From: Paenibacillus cisolokensis
GTDB taxonomy: Bacteria > Bacillota > Bacilli > Paenibacillales > Paenibacillaceae
Direction: 5' to 3'
NCBI RefSeq assembly: GCF_018403665.1
Contig: NZ_BOVJ01000042.1
Coordinates: forward strand, 1-64,000
DNA: 64,000 nt
Shown: positions 1-9,395 of the stretch, piece by piece
Layout of the letters: each line of letters opens with the position of its first letter
Numbering within the stretch: position 1 is the stretch's first letter
The notes under the pieces: model-generated
The model's input: the letters and a program-made list of their open reading frames with translations, nothing else
Databases searched by the model: none
Told to the model about the DNA's origin: nothing
Position numbers and translations under genes: made by a program

Positions 1-73
1 CCGCATCGCGGGTACCAGCAGTGGGCGGCGCCAGTGATTTTGAAGATAAATGGAAAAAAAGGAGCTGGACGAC

Positions 74-376
74 ATGAAAGACACGATCGAAAAAATCATT
101 TCGCTCGGTTTGGGCATTGTAAGCGCGGGCAAGGAACAGATCGAGAAAACGGTTGATGAATTAGTGAAAAAAGGCGAGGTAAACCGAACCGAATCCAAAG
201 CTTTGGTGGAGGAACTGATCCGGAAGGGAGAAGAGGCGCGGCAGCAAATCGAGGCGATGGCGAGGGAACGCGTAAACGCCATTCTGAGCGAAATGCGGTT
301 GGCTACCCAGGAAGACATCGCACGGCTCGAACGGCGATTGGATGCTTTGGAACGGAAAGACCATACCGAGAACTGA
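74..376 (+). CDS. Phasin-family (polyhydroxyalkanoate granule-like) protein
   Basis: Small charged helical protein of 100 residues, beginning MKDTIEKIISLGLG and followed by long amphipathic coiled-coil segments rich in Lys and Glu. This is typical of the short phasin-like proteins found in Firmicutes beside AarF kinases. I chose the ATG at 74 because AAGGAG at about 59-64 is well spaced from it; an in-frame ATG at 50 has no ribosome binding site. The gene ends 13 bases before the AarF/UbiB gene, so the two form an operon. No PHA synthase is in view, so granule binding is only inferred from the family; a membrane- or kinase-associated role is equally possible. A vestige of a similar gene precedes the second AarF copy near 50.5 kb. 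Confidence 0.7.
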   Translation: MKDTIEKIISLGLGIVSAGKEQIEKTVDELVKKGEVNRTESKALVEELIRKGEEARQQIEAMARERVNAILSEMRLATQEDIARLERRLDALERKDHTEN

Positions 377-389
377 CGGGAGGAGACCG

Positions 390-2036
390 ATGAGCGCCGG
401 AAAACGGATTCGACAGCTGCAGCGGTACCGGACGATCGCCTCGGCTTTTGCGCGCAACGGGCTCGGATACGTCTTTCATGAAATGGGACTGACCGAGAAG
501 TTTCCGTTTATTCGGAGCGAAGAACTTGGCGAGCGGATTCGTCTGCTGCTGGAGGAATTGGGTCCGACCTTTATCAAGTTGGGGCAAATCGCCAGCACGC
601 GTCCCGACTTGATTCCGCCCTCTATCTTGTCGGAACTGGAGCGTCTCCAGGACAACGTGCCTGCGTTCTCTTATCGGGAAGCATCCCGAATCATTGAACA
701 GGAACTGGGGGAGCCCATCGAAAATCTGTTTCTGCAGTTTTCTGAAACTCCCCTTGCGGCTGCCTCCATCGGGCAGGTCTATCGCGCCGTATTAAAGGAT
801 GGAACCGCTGTCGCCGTCAAAGTGCAGCGCCCGGATATTCAAGCGCTGATCGAAACCGATCTGGACATTCTGACCGATTGGGCAAGATTGGCTGAAAATC
901 GATTGGAGTGGGCGCGAAACTACCGGCTCCGCGACATTGTGGACGAACTCGGAAAAGCGCTGCGCGCGGAATTGGACTATATGACCGAAGCGCGGAATGC
1001 CGAAAGGTTCGCGCACCAATGCAAAACATGGAAACATGTCCGCGTGCCGACGGTTTATTGGGATTACTGCACAAGACGAGTATTGACTATGGGATACATA
1101 GAAGGGATTAAGCTATCCGACCAGGAACAGCTTGATCGGGCCGGACTGGATCGCAGATTGCTAGCGGAGCGTTTTGCCGCGACCATCTTTCATCAGGTTC
1201 TGATCGAAGGTTTCTTCCACGGCGATCCTCACCCGGGCAATGTGCTGGCGCTTCAGGACGGCAGCCTTGTCTTGCTGGACTTTGGCATGGTGGGGCGGTT
1301 GACGCCCGAGATGAAGAAGCATTTTGCGTCGTTTGTCATCGCCTTGCGGAATCAAAGCTCCAAAGGGGTGATCCGTGCCATTTCCAATATGGGCGTTGTC
1401 CCGGAAGATATGAACAAAGAATTGCTGTATGCAGATGTAGACGAAATGCGCGAAAAATATTATAAGGTGCCGTTAAACCAGGTCAGTTTGGGAGAAGCCG
1501 TCCAGGATTTGTTTTCCGTGGCGTTCCGCCACCGGATTCGAATTCCGACGGAATTGACTTTGCTCGGGAAATCGCTTTTGACGATGGAGGGGGTGGTGTC
1601 GGCATTGGATCCGACATTCAGCGTCTTCGATGTGGCCGAGCCGTTTGGGAAGAAGCTTTTTTTGGAACGGTTGAGTCCCATCCAAATGCTGAAGACATGG
1701 ATGGAGGATGTACCTGAATATATGGATCTGTTGCGAGAAGTCCCGTTAGGCTTGAAGCAATTGTCTTCGCTGATGCGGAAAGGACAGGTGCGAGTAGAAG
1801 TTGAGGTTCCTCAGCTGGAAGCCTTGATGAAAAATGGATCGCATCAGCAATCGGCTGTCGTTCAGCATTGTGCTGCTATCGCTCAGCATCGTCATGGTCG
1901 GCCTGATTATCGGCGCCGCCCTGAGCGATTCGCAAACCTTCATATGGCGGATTCCTGTCATCGAGATCGGTTTTGTCATCGCCCTGCTCTTATTTATGTG
2001 CTCATCTTCGCCATCTTTCGTTCCGGCCGTTTTTAG
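390..2036 (+). CDS. AarF/UbiB (ABC1) family atypical kinase, copy 1
   Basis: Restored length is 549 residues. The ABC1 atypical kinase core is clear: KxGQ-type motif in [16 protein letters not shown], the Ala-rich [11 protein letters not shown] loop, VAVKVQRP with the catalytic lysine, and the HGDPHPGN catalytic loop followed by LLDFGMVG (metal-binding Asp). The C terminus should carry two membrane helices. The family supports isoprenoid quinone biosynthesis or lipid homeostasis at the membrane. The start is the ATG at 390, with GGGAGG just upstream. The tail is out of frame between about 1830 and 1990. Comparison with the intact paralog at 50.5 kb shows that adding two A at about 1830 and one G at about 1995 restores the membrane segment and the shared IRSGRF-like ending. 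The phasin-like gene sits directly upstream. Confidence 0.85.
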   Translation: MSAGKRIRQLQRYRTIASAFARNGLGYVFHEMGLTEKFPFIRSEELGERIRLLLEELGPTFIKLGQIASTRPDLIPPSILSELERLQDNVPAFSYREASRIIEQELGEPIENLFLQFSETPLAAASIGQVYRAVLKDGTAVAVKVQRPDIQALIETDLDILTDWARLAENRLEWARNYRLRDIVDELGKALRAELDYMTEARNAERFAHQCKTWKHVRVPTVYWDYCTRRVLTMGYIEGIKLSDQEQLDRAGLDRRLLAERFAATIFHQVLIEGFFHGDPHPGNVLALQDGSLVLLDFGMVGRLTPEMKKHFASFVIALRNQSSKGVIRAISNMGVVPEDMNKELLYADVDEMREKYYKVPLNQVSLGEAVQDLFSVAFRHRIRIPTELTLLGKSLLTMEGVVSALDPTFSVFDVAEPFGKKLFLERLSPIQMLKTWMEDVPEYMDLLREVPLGLKQLSSLMRKGQVRVEVEVPQLEALMKNGSHQQSAVVQHCAAIAQHRHGRPDYRRRPERFANLHMADSCHRDRFCHRPALIYVLIFAIFRSGRF

Positions 2037-2087
2037 CCGGGCTGCATCACCTGAATATTTTTTTGAATAGTTTTTGGGTTTTTGTGA

Positions 2088-3037
2088 TTAATCGAACCAC
2101 CCTTTGCGGCGAAACCATACATACATGCCGAAACCTATGCTGAACATGACTCCAAGAACGGTAAAATACCCCCAGTTCCACTTCAACTCCGGCATATACT
2201 CAAAATTCATTCCGTATATTCCGGCAATAAACGTGAGCGGCATAAATATCGTCGTAATTACCGTCAGCGTCTTCATAATGGCATTCATCCGATTTGAATT
2301 GATTGAAATATAACTGTCTCGCATATCGGCGGTCATCTCCCGGTTGGATTCGATCATTTCCGAAAGCTTCAGCAAATGATCGTAAATGTCCGTGAAGTAA
2401 GCCAAATGTTCTTTAACGCCTTCAATACGTTCTGAATTCAGGATACGGTATAACAGATCCCGCATCGGCAAAATCGTTTTGCGCAGCTTCAGCAGTTTGG
2501 CCCGTATTTCAAAAATGTCGTCCATCAGAGCCTGGATCGATTTGCGTGCGCTTTCCGATTCGGAAAGCTGGTCTTCAAGCTGATAAACGGCAGGGAAGTA
2601 TTGATCCACTAATTTGTCCATCACCAGGTAGGCGGCGTAAAGCTGCCCTTTTTCCCGCAAGTCGGTCTGTCCGGTTATCCGCTTCCAGGCCTCGTCGATT
2701 TCGCTGGATGGCTGCAAATGAAAGGTGACGACAAAGTTTTTCCCCAGGAACAAATCCACTTCTTCCGCATCTAGCGTGATTGGATTGATCGCATGGAGTA
2801 CAAAAAATGAACGTCATCGTAATGGTCCAATTTTGGACGCTGCAGCAGGTGAAAGCAATCTTCAATGGCCAGCGGATGAAAATGAAAATGCCGTTCCAAC
2901 AACATCGCTTCTTCTTCCGTCGGTTCGTTGAAATCAACCCAATACCACTGAATATCAGGTCGGCTCAATTGCTGCAATGGCAAGTCGTTTGCAATTGTAC
3001 CGTCTTTATGGATCGCCATAATCCGAAGCAAATTCAA
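2088..3037 (-). CDS. corA: CorA family magnesium/cobalt transporter, one frameshift
   Basis: CorA-type channel for Mg2+ uptake, 316 residues when restored. It has an N-terminal alpha/beta cytoplasmic domain, a long helical stalk (about residues 150-240) and two C-terminal membrane helices. The signature YGMN follows the first helix, with an acidic loop (FEYMPE) after it. The frame breaks at about 2801-2806, where a run of six T on the coding strand should be seven: adding one T joins DDVHF to FVLHAINP. The start is uncertain. A TTG at 3037 opens the frame, but the best Shine-Dalgarno (AAGGAG, 3071-3076) serves an ATG at 3061 that meets an in-frame TAA at 3044-3046, so a further sequence error near 3045 is possible. 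It is convergent with the AarF gene. Confidence 0.85.
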
Positions 3038-3102
3038 AACCCCTTATCCCAAAAGTTGCATATCGTTTGACTCCTTGCAGACGTTATTCATTATACCTTA
3101 AA

Positions 3103-3227
3103 CGGCATTGAATTACAGAATACCGGGCCATTTTGCTGTCATGCGCACGAGCCGATTGTTTGTATCCGCAGTCCTAAGTAGCATGATGTTTCCAGTCCCC
3201 GCCTTATGGATAAGGCGGGGATTTTTT
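3103..3227 (+). ncRNA. Candidate small RNA ending in an intrinsic terminator
   Basis: A strong terminator hairpin at 3197-3227 lies on the plus strand with no gene upstream in that direction. A weak sigma-A-like promoter (TTGACT at 3067-3072, TATACC at 3092-3097, spacer 19) would start a transcript near 3103. The next gene downstream has its own promoter at 3255. The segment between shows no good open frame. It does not match a riboswitch class I can recognise. Confidence 0.25.
3197..3227 (+). terminator. Rho-independent terminator
   Basis: Perfect 10-bp stem, CCCCGCCTTA (3197-3206) with TAAGGCGGGG (3211-3220), loop TGGA, followed by six T. It has no coding gene upstream on the plus strand. 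Confidence 0.8.
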
Positions 3228-3254
3228 GATGCCCGGACGGTTAAATAAAAAGGA

Positions 3255-3283
3255 TTGAAATAGAAAATGTTAGCAATTATAAT
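3255..3283 (+). promoter_or_regulatory. Sigma-A promoter for the DUF4855/sugar-uptake locus
   Basis: TTGAAA at 3255-3260 and a perfect TATAAT at 3278-3283, separated by 17 bases. Transcription would begin near 3290, giving a leader of about 65 bases before the GTG start at 3356. Confidence 0.75.
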
Positions 3284-3293
3284 GAAGGAGAAC

Positions 3294-3330
3294 AAATTTC
3301 CACCCTAAATCAAGTTTTAGGGAGAAATTT
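3294..3330 (+). other. Stem-loop in the 5' leader of the DUF4855 gene
   Basis: Inverted arms AAATTTC-CCCTAAA (3294-3309) and TTTTAGGG-GAAATTT (3315-3330) with a short loop lie between the promoter and the ribosome binding site (AGGAGGCG, 3341-3348). There is no T-run, so it is more likely an mRNA-stabilising hairpin than a terminator. Confidence 0.45.
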
Positions 3331-3355
3331 TCCACACAAAAGGAGGCGAAGAATA

Positions 3356-5782
3356 GTGGTATGGAAGAAAGGGCTAAACCTATTTCTGCTCCTTTGTATG
3401 ACGGTCTCTTTCTTATCAGGAAATGTAAGCGCTCAACAGGAAATATCAGCGGTTTCAAAAACGGCGGATGAAGGGGAAGAAGGGGTCAACCTCGCCTATG
3501 GCAAACAAGTCGCGATTTCACAGCCGGACGCCGTATTCGACCAGATTCAGGGAATCGGCTTGTATGGAAGCGAATCGCCTTTGAACCAGGCATGGAAGCT
3601 GACCGACGGAAAGTACGGAGATGTAACCAACTGGGCCAACACTGCCGATTGGTTTGTGTTATATCGGAAGCTGAAGCGCGAGGTCGTCATTGATTTGGAA
3701 CAAGTCAGCACCATCAACAAAATATCTACCGGCTTCGGGATGCGCGGGGATGTCGGCATCGCGCCGCCGATCAATGTTCGTTTTTATGTATCCAATGACG
3801 GGAGCGATTATCGGTACTTGGGCAAGTCGGAGCCGGATACGCCTTTTTACTTCGAATACACAAACGGCAGCAACGATATGCACCGTAAAGTGTATGCCAT
3901 TGACCGGACGGTTGACGGACAGCCGCTTAACGTCCAGGGACGGTTTGTCAAGCTGGTATTTGCCATCAACATTTTTGGTTGGATGGATGAAATCGAAGTG
4001 ATCGGCAAGCCAGGCGTAGTCGATGGAGCCGAGCTTCCGCCGCAGCGGGACGACGGGTTTACATACGATCAGTACGCTGCTCCGGGCGCCGCTTCTTCGG
4101 CGGAAATTCGGGACCAATTTCTTTGGTATTCGGGGCCGATGAGCGCGTCAAACAGCCATTTTACGGATTGGACGAAAGAGAAGGCCGCCGCTTTTCTCGC
4201 CTACAAAGATATTTATGGCCGTATTCGCGATTGGTTCTTCAGCGACATTCTGGCTATTCCGGTTACGCAAATGATCACGCCGTCCGGGTTTGACCAGGCG
4301 GGCAATGCGCGGTATGTGACCAAAGAAGACCTGCTTGCCTATCTCGACTTCATCTTTCAGGAGGATACGCAGCTCGGGGCGATCGATCAGGCCGCTTCGG
4401 AAATTAACCGGACGCTGCGAACGAATCAAAAGGTGCGCGTCAATATGGCCATTCCATTTATCGAAGAAAGCTCCAACTTCGGCGACATTTATAACGATGG
4501 CAGCACCTTGCCTTTAAGGGCGATCGACTTTGCCGATCAAGTCGACGATCCTGCCAGCTATGAAGGGCGGCTGGAAATGGCGCGGCTTGCTTTCGAGAAT
4601 AAAAAAGCGGCCGTCCGCTGGTATATCGAGGAGGTGGAACGGCGCTTCCAAGAGGCGGGCTATCGCAATCTCGTCCTGAACAGCTTCTATTGGTATCATG
4701 AGCGGATTATGGAGCCGACCGGTGAAGCGGAGCTCATTCAAGCGACTTCCCAATACTTGAAGGACAAAGGATACTACTTTACCTGGATACCTTATATCGG
4801 ACCCGGTTCAGCTTATTTGTGGCGCGATCTCGGTTTTACGACCGCATCCGTTCAGCCCAATTTTGCGTTTAGCAACTCGAAAAAGGCCATTTTTCCCGCC
4901 ATATCCGACCTGGCAAGGCGAACGGGAGGGGCGCTTGAAATCGAGTACGACGACTACCGCACACTCTCGCAATATTTGAATTATGGCGTTTTCGAAGGCT
5001 ATATGACCGGGGCGCACAATACTTACTATCTGGCGGCCATGCCGATCGTGGACGGGGCCTACGCCTTTACGCCCTTGGATCCCACGAAGGTTCCCGACTC
5101 GCTATCCGCAATCCGAAGGGGGGTGTACGATCAAATTTACAACTATGTAAAAGGGCGGTATGAACCGACTTTTGGTATGCATCAGTCTGTCGACTTGTCG
5201 GACCCGGCCGATCTGAAAGTTACCGTTAAGCTGCCGCTTGCGGATCATGTTGTGGAAGGCGAATTTACGCTTCATTATGATCAGGACCATGTAACGTTTT
5301 CGCGATTCAGTCTTCCTGCCGCGCTGCAAGGAAAAGGGACGTTTCAAGTGGACGACAGCAGAAAGGGGCGGTTGAAAGTCAGCTTCCGGATCGATCATCC
5401 TGATCATGCCATTTTTGCCGACCTGTTGGAACGGCGCAATCCGCTGGCCGGCGCTCCGGATCTGATTACGCTTCATTTTGTCAAACGGGATGCCCGGGAC
5501 GACGCCGCCTTGACATCAAGGATGTTCGCAATCGACGACAGCGCCGTCATGAAGGGGAAGAACGGGACGGTTTACCGGTTGTGGAGCGACAGCGACATCA
5601 TTCCGGGTTCTCCGGAGGATCAGCTTGTCAGCGCATTCCTGGCTGTGAAGAAGGCGGAAGAGACGAAAATGAGAGCAGATATTACCTATGCGAGAGTGCT
5701 CGTCGCCAGATTGCCTCATAGTCCGGTCCGATCGGAGCTGACGGATCGGTTGAACGAATTGAACCGGAATCATCAATCCTGA
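3356..5782 (+). CDS. Secreted DUF4855-domain protein with N-terminal discoidin-like module
   Basis: Intact 808-residue exported protein. The GTG at 3356 sits 8 bases after AGGAGGCG. Residues 1-27 form a signal peptide (basic start, hydrophobic core, ending VSA-QQ). Residues about 45-215 resemble an F5/8-type C (discoidin) carbohydrate-binding fold, starting NLAYGKQV and containing a typical TDGKYGD turn. Residues about 240-580 match the DUF4855 family, known mainly from Paenibacillus-type bacteria; the family function is not established, but conserved Glu/Asp and Tyr/Trp residues and a barrel-like length suggest a glycan-active enzyme. The C-terminal 200 residues look like a cohesin-type beta-sandwich. 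It is first in a locus with an ABC sugar importer and a heparinase-family protein, which points to polysaccharide capture. A glycosidase role is inference only. Confidence 0.75.
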   Translation: MVWKKGLNLFLLLCMTVSFLSGNVSAQQEISAVSKTADEGEEGVNLAYGKQVAISQPDAVFDQIQGIGLYGSESPLNQAWKLTDGKYGDVTNWANTADWFVLYRKLKREVVIDLEQVSTINKISTGFGMRGDVGIAPPINVRFYVSNDGSDYRYLGKSEPDTPFYFEYTNGSNDMHRKVYAIDRTVDGQPLNVQGRFVKLVFAINIFGWMDEIEVIGKPGVVDGAELPPQRDDGFTYDQYAAPGAASSAEIRDQFLWYSGPMSASNSHFTDWTKEKAAAFLAYKDIYGRIRDWFFSDILAIPVTQMITPSGFDQAGNARYVTKEDLLAYLDFIFQEDTQLGAIDQAASEINRTLRTNQKVRVNMAIPFIEESSNFGDIYNDGSTLPLRAIDFADQVDDPASYEGRLEMARLAFENKKAAVRWYIEEVERRFQEAGYRNLVLNSFYWYHERIMEPTGEAELIQATSQYLKDKGYYFTWIPYIGPGSAYLWRDLGFTTASVQPNFAFSNSKKAIFPAISDLARRTGGALEIEYDDYRTLSQYLNYGVFEGYMTGAHNTYYLAAMPIVDGAYAFTPLDPTKVPDSLSAIRRGVYDQIYNYVKGRYEPTFGMHQSVDLSDPADLKVTVKLPLADHVVEGEFTLHYDQDHVTFSRFSLPAALQGKGTFQVDDSRKGRLKVSFRIDHPDHAIFADLLERRNPLAGAPDLITLHFVKRDARDDAALTSRMFAIDDSAVMKGKNGTVYRLWSDSDIIPGSPEDQLVSAFLAVKKAEETKMRADITYARVLVARLPHSPVRSELTDRLNELNRNHQS

Positions 5783-5820
5783 ATGGGGAAATAGTTTATA
5801 AAGAATGCGGGGGCTGGGAA

Positions 5821-7457
5821 ATGAGTATGAAGGCATCGAAATGGTGGTTCGTATGTCTTGCGGTTGTCCTTGTGTTTAGTCTGGCTGCGTGCTCCGGCAG
5901 TAAAACGGGGAATTCGGAACAGGGAACCAATACGCCGGAAACCGGCTCGACCCCTCCGGCTGAAAATCAAACGTCCGGCGAAGAAAATGAGCCGGCTGAA
6001 GACGACCAAAAGCAGTTGACACTCGAATGGCTGACCTATCAATACGGACCCGTGGATGAAAATGCCGCAGTCAAGAAAAAACTGGAAGAGATGTTCAATG
6101 TAAAGTTCAACATTTGGTATATCGATGTGACCAAGCGTGAGGAATTGCTCGGCGCCAAGTTGTCGGCAGGGGAAATTCCGGATCTGATGACCGTTTATTC
6201 TTCAGCGGATCTGGTGAAATTTTTGGACCAGGGCATTATTACAGGTTATACCGAGGAAGAGCTGAACCAATATATGCCCAATTATAAAAAGCTTGTAGAC
6301 AAATATGATCCGAATATTTGGAAATATGCCAAATTCGGAGACCAATACATCGGCATACCGAGCATCGCGGATGGCGGCGCGAGTTTGGCGACCGCATGGC
6401 GAAAAGACTGGCTGGAAAATGTCGGCATCGACAAAATACCGGTAACGTTGGAGGAAACGGAAGAGGCGCTTTATAAATTCCGCAACGAAGACCCGGACAA
6501 AAACGGCAAGAAAGATACGTACGGCATGTCGGTCAGCGGGATGACGAATGTATACGGAGCCTACGGCGTCTATCCGGAGTTTTGGACCGTTCGCGACGGC
6601 AAGATGGTTTGGAGCGGTATTTTGCCGGAAACGAAGCAGGCGCTTGCCAAGCTGGCTCAATGGAAAAAGGACGATATTATAACGCCGGAATGGGTCGTCG
6701 GCGAAAATCAGGGTGGATATTGGGCGGTCTCTCACGATTTCGTCAACGGCAAAATCGGCTATTCCACTCATGGCATGAACTATCACTGGAATCCGGATTT
6801 GACCAAAGAGACTGGCGGAGCGCCTGGCGATAATGTCAAATTGACGCTTGAAGTGAACCCTGACGCCAAAATCGGCTACGGTCAGCCGCCGATCGGACCC
6901 GACGGGAAGTTCGGCAATATTACGCCCGATTTCGTCGGCACGACCTATATGGCATTCGGCGCGAACGCCGATCCGGAGAAGAAACATCGCATCATGAAAA
7001 TCTGGGACGCCCTTTACGGCGATTTCGATTTATGGCTGGCGGTCAAGTGGGGAGAAGAAGGCGTCCACTGGGAGCACGGCCCGGACGGGGTATCCGTTAT
7101 ACGCACGGAGGCGTACAGTCAGAATGATGCGCAGGCGAAGGATGGCTTGAACATTACCTTTGTCCCCTTCGATCAGCCCGATTTCCGCTATCAACTGACG
7201 AATCCGAGAAGCCTGGAAGTGCGCGACGAATTGTTCGTCTGGGAAGGGGCCGGCTACAGCGATGCCAAAAAACGGCGCTGCCTTCGGAATCGAAGTATAT
7301 GAGCAATTTGATCGCTTTGCAGAAAGACACGTTCACCGCCATCATCAACGGGGAGAAGCCGCTTGATGAATTCGACAAATTCGTGGAGGAATGGAAGAAA
7401 AACGGCGGGGAACAGTTGACGGCCGAAGCGAACGAATGGTATGCGCAAATCCAGTAA
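5821..7457 (+). CDS. Extracellular solute-binding lipoprotein of a carbohydrate ABC importer, one frameshift
   Basis: Family 1 (LplA-like) sugar- or oligosaccharide-binding lipoprotein, 545 residues when restored. It has a lipoprotein signal with lipobox LAAC (Cys near residue 22), then a Ser/Thr/Glu-rich linker and a two-lobed binding fold. The frame breaks at about 7265-7270, where AAAAAA should be seven A. Adding one A continues the protein through SNLIALQKDTFTAIINGEKP to the stop at 7455-7457. It is followed closely by two permeases of the LplB/LplC type and preceded by the DUF4855 protein. No ATPase gene is in the locus; importers of this class usually borrow a shared MsmX-type ATPase. 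The substrate is not evident from sequence. Confidence 0.85.
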
Positions 7458-7464
7458 CAGCAAC

Positions 7465-7500
7465 AAAAGCGGTCAGTTGCACGTCCGATTGACCGCTTTT
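7465..7500 (+). terminator. Intercistronic terminator-like hairpin
   Basis: Stem AAAAGCGGTCA (7465-7475) with TGACCGCTTTT (7490-7500), 14-base loop and four T. It lies between the binding-protein and permease genes, a common place for partial termination that leaves more binding protein than permease. Confidence 0.65.
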
Positions 7501-7519
7501 CCCCTAAGGAGTGAACAGC

Positions 7520-8469
7520 TTGGAAACTGTTGAAATCAGCTTGGAGCCGAAAACGCAGAGCGCATTCCGGAGATGGGCCCGTTCCTATTGGAAGCATCGT
7601 TATTTGCTCTCCATTCTCTTTCTGTGCCTGCTCTATTTTTGCTGTTTAAATATGTGCCCATGTACGGCGTCATTCTGGCATTCAAGGATTATCGCTTTAT
7701 AGACGGCATATTCGGAAGTCCTTGGGCGGGATGGGAGAACTTTCGGACTCTCGTGGAAGGAAGGGATTTTCCCCGGGCATTCCGGAATACGGTGATCATC
7801 AGTCTATACAAGCTCATATTCGGTTTTCCCGCGCCGATTATTCTGGCCCTCTTGCTGAATGAACTGCGAGTCATTTTGTTTAAAAGAATCGTGCAGACGC
7901 TTAGCTATTTGCCGCATTTTTTGTCGTGGGTCGTCCTGGCCGGCGTGTTTATGGAATTGTTTTCGCCTACGCGCGGGATCGTGAATTATATCATTACCGC
8001 CATGGGCGGAGAAGCGATCTTCTTTTTCGGAGACAAAGACTGGTTCCGAACTTTGCTCGTTTCAACGGATGTGTGGAAATCGGTAGGCTGGGGTTCCATT
8101 ATCTACTTGGCCGCCTTGTCAAGCGTGGATACTTCGTTGTACGAAGCGGCCGTTGTGGACGGAGCGAACCGCTGGAAGCAGATGGTTCACATCACGCTGC
8201 CCGCCTTGATTCCGGTTACGACCATTATGTTCATTTTTGCTGTCGGGGGCGTTATTACCGACGATTTCGACCAGGTATTCAATTTTTACAACCCGGCCGT
8301 TTACGAGGTTGCGGATGTTCTGAGCACCTATACGTATCGGGTCGGGATATCCGAGATGGAGTACGGCTTGGCCACCGCGTCGGGCTTGTTTACCAATGTG
8401 ATCGCGCTGATTCTCATCGTATCCGCCAATTTTATTGTCAGACGCTATAGCGAATATGGGATTTGGTAG
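7520..8469 (+). CDS. Carbohydrate ABC transporter permease (LplB/YtfT type), one frameshift
   Basis: Inner-membrane permease of 316 residues when restored, with about six membrane helices. The cytoplasmic EAA loop reads YEAAVVDGANRWKQMVHITLP, which docks the ATPase. The start is a TTG at 7520 behind AAGGAG (7505-7510). The first helix is out of frame after about 7637, where TTTTT should be six T; adding one gives LYFLLFKYVPMYGVILAFKDY, the typical N-terminal pattern of this family. It works with the binding lipoprotein upstream and the second permease 12 bases downstream. Confidence 0.85.
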
Positions 8470-8481
8470 GAGGGTGGCAGC

Positions 8482-9375
8482 ATGTCGCTAACGGCAGGGA
8501 AACCGTCTGCGGGCGAAAGAATATTCGACATTTTCAATGTGTTGTTTTTGACGGCGTTTGCGGTTACGACAGTGTATCCGTTTATTAACGTGCTCGTCGT
8601 GTCTTTCAGCACGCCCGCAGCCGCCAACGTATACGGAATCAAGCTGTGGCCCAAGGATATAACGCTTGAAGCTTACAGGTCCGTTTTCGCGAATGAATAT
8701 ATCTGGATCGGATATGCCAATACCCTTTTCCGGACGGTGATCGGGACGTTCCTGAATGTCGCGTTTACCGTATTATGCGCCTATCCGCTCGCGAAGAAAT
8801 ATTTGCCGAACCGGGACCTGTACACGCTCATTATTATTTTCACGATGTTTTTCAGCGGCGGTCTCATTCCCAATTATCTTCTGATCAAGGAGCTGGGGCT
8901 GCTGAACAGCCGTTGGTCGCTCATTTTGCCGGGGCTGATCGCTCCCTTTACGATGATTATTGTAAGAAATTATTTTATGTCTCTGCCGTCTGAGGTCGAG
9001 GAATCGGCTAAAATAGATGGTGCCAACGATATCCGGATTTTGACTTCCATCGTGCTGCCGGTGTCGCTGCCGATCGTGGCGACGATTTCCCTCTGGTATG
9101 CCGTCTCGCATTGGAACGCATGGTTCGATTCGCTCCTGTACATTACCGATCCGGAGAAAACGGTTCTTGGCAATGTTCTGCGTAAAATCGTCATTGAAGG
9201 CTCTTCGCAGTTTCAAAATTTCGAGACAGCTCGGCCCGGCGAAGGCAATACGGTCACACCCGACATTATAAAGGCGGCAACGATCATGGTGGCGACGATT
9301 CCGATCTTGTGCGTATATCCCTTTATTCAAAAATATTTTGTCAAAGGCATCATGATCGGTTCCCTGAAAGGATAA
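8482..9375 (+). CDS. Carbohydrate ABC transporter permease (LplC/YtcP type)
   Basis: Intact 297-residue permease with six predicted membrane helices and the EAA loop VEESAKIDGANDIRILTSIV near residues 170-190. A GGAGGGTGG ribosome binding site lies just before the ATG at 8482. It is the second membrane subunit of the importer, partner of the permease directly upstream. The family imports oligosaccharides or complex glycan fragments; sugar identity cannot be read here, but the heparinase-family gene that follows suggests uronate-containing oligosaccharides. Confidence 0.88.
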   Translation: MSLTAGKPSAGERIFDIFNVLFLTAFAVTTVYPFINVLVVSFSTPAAANVYGIKLWPKDITLEAYRSVFANEYIWIGYANTLFRTVIGTFLNVAFTVLCAYPLAKKYLPNRDLYTLIIIFTMFFSGGLIPNYLLIKELGLLNSRWSLILPGLIAPFTMIIVRNYFMSLPSEVEESAKIDGANDIRILTSIVLPVSLPIVATISLWYAVSHWNAWFDSLLYITDPEKTVLGNVLRKIVIEGSSQFQNFETARPGEGNTVTPDIIKAATIMVATIPILCVYPFIQKYFVKGIMIGSLKG

Positions 9376-9395
9376 AGAGAGAGGTGTTAGGCAGC

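Noticed and set aside
2975-3100. An Mg2+ riboswitch upstream of corA
   Set aside because: The space between any start and the divergent features is too short and shows no M-box conserved core.
3424-3437. TGTAAGCGCTCAAC as a CcpA site
   Set aside because: It mismatches the consensus at the last two positions and lies inside the signal-peptide coding region, so it may reflect codons only.
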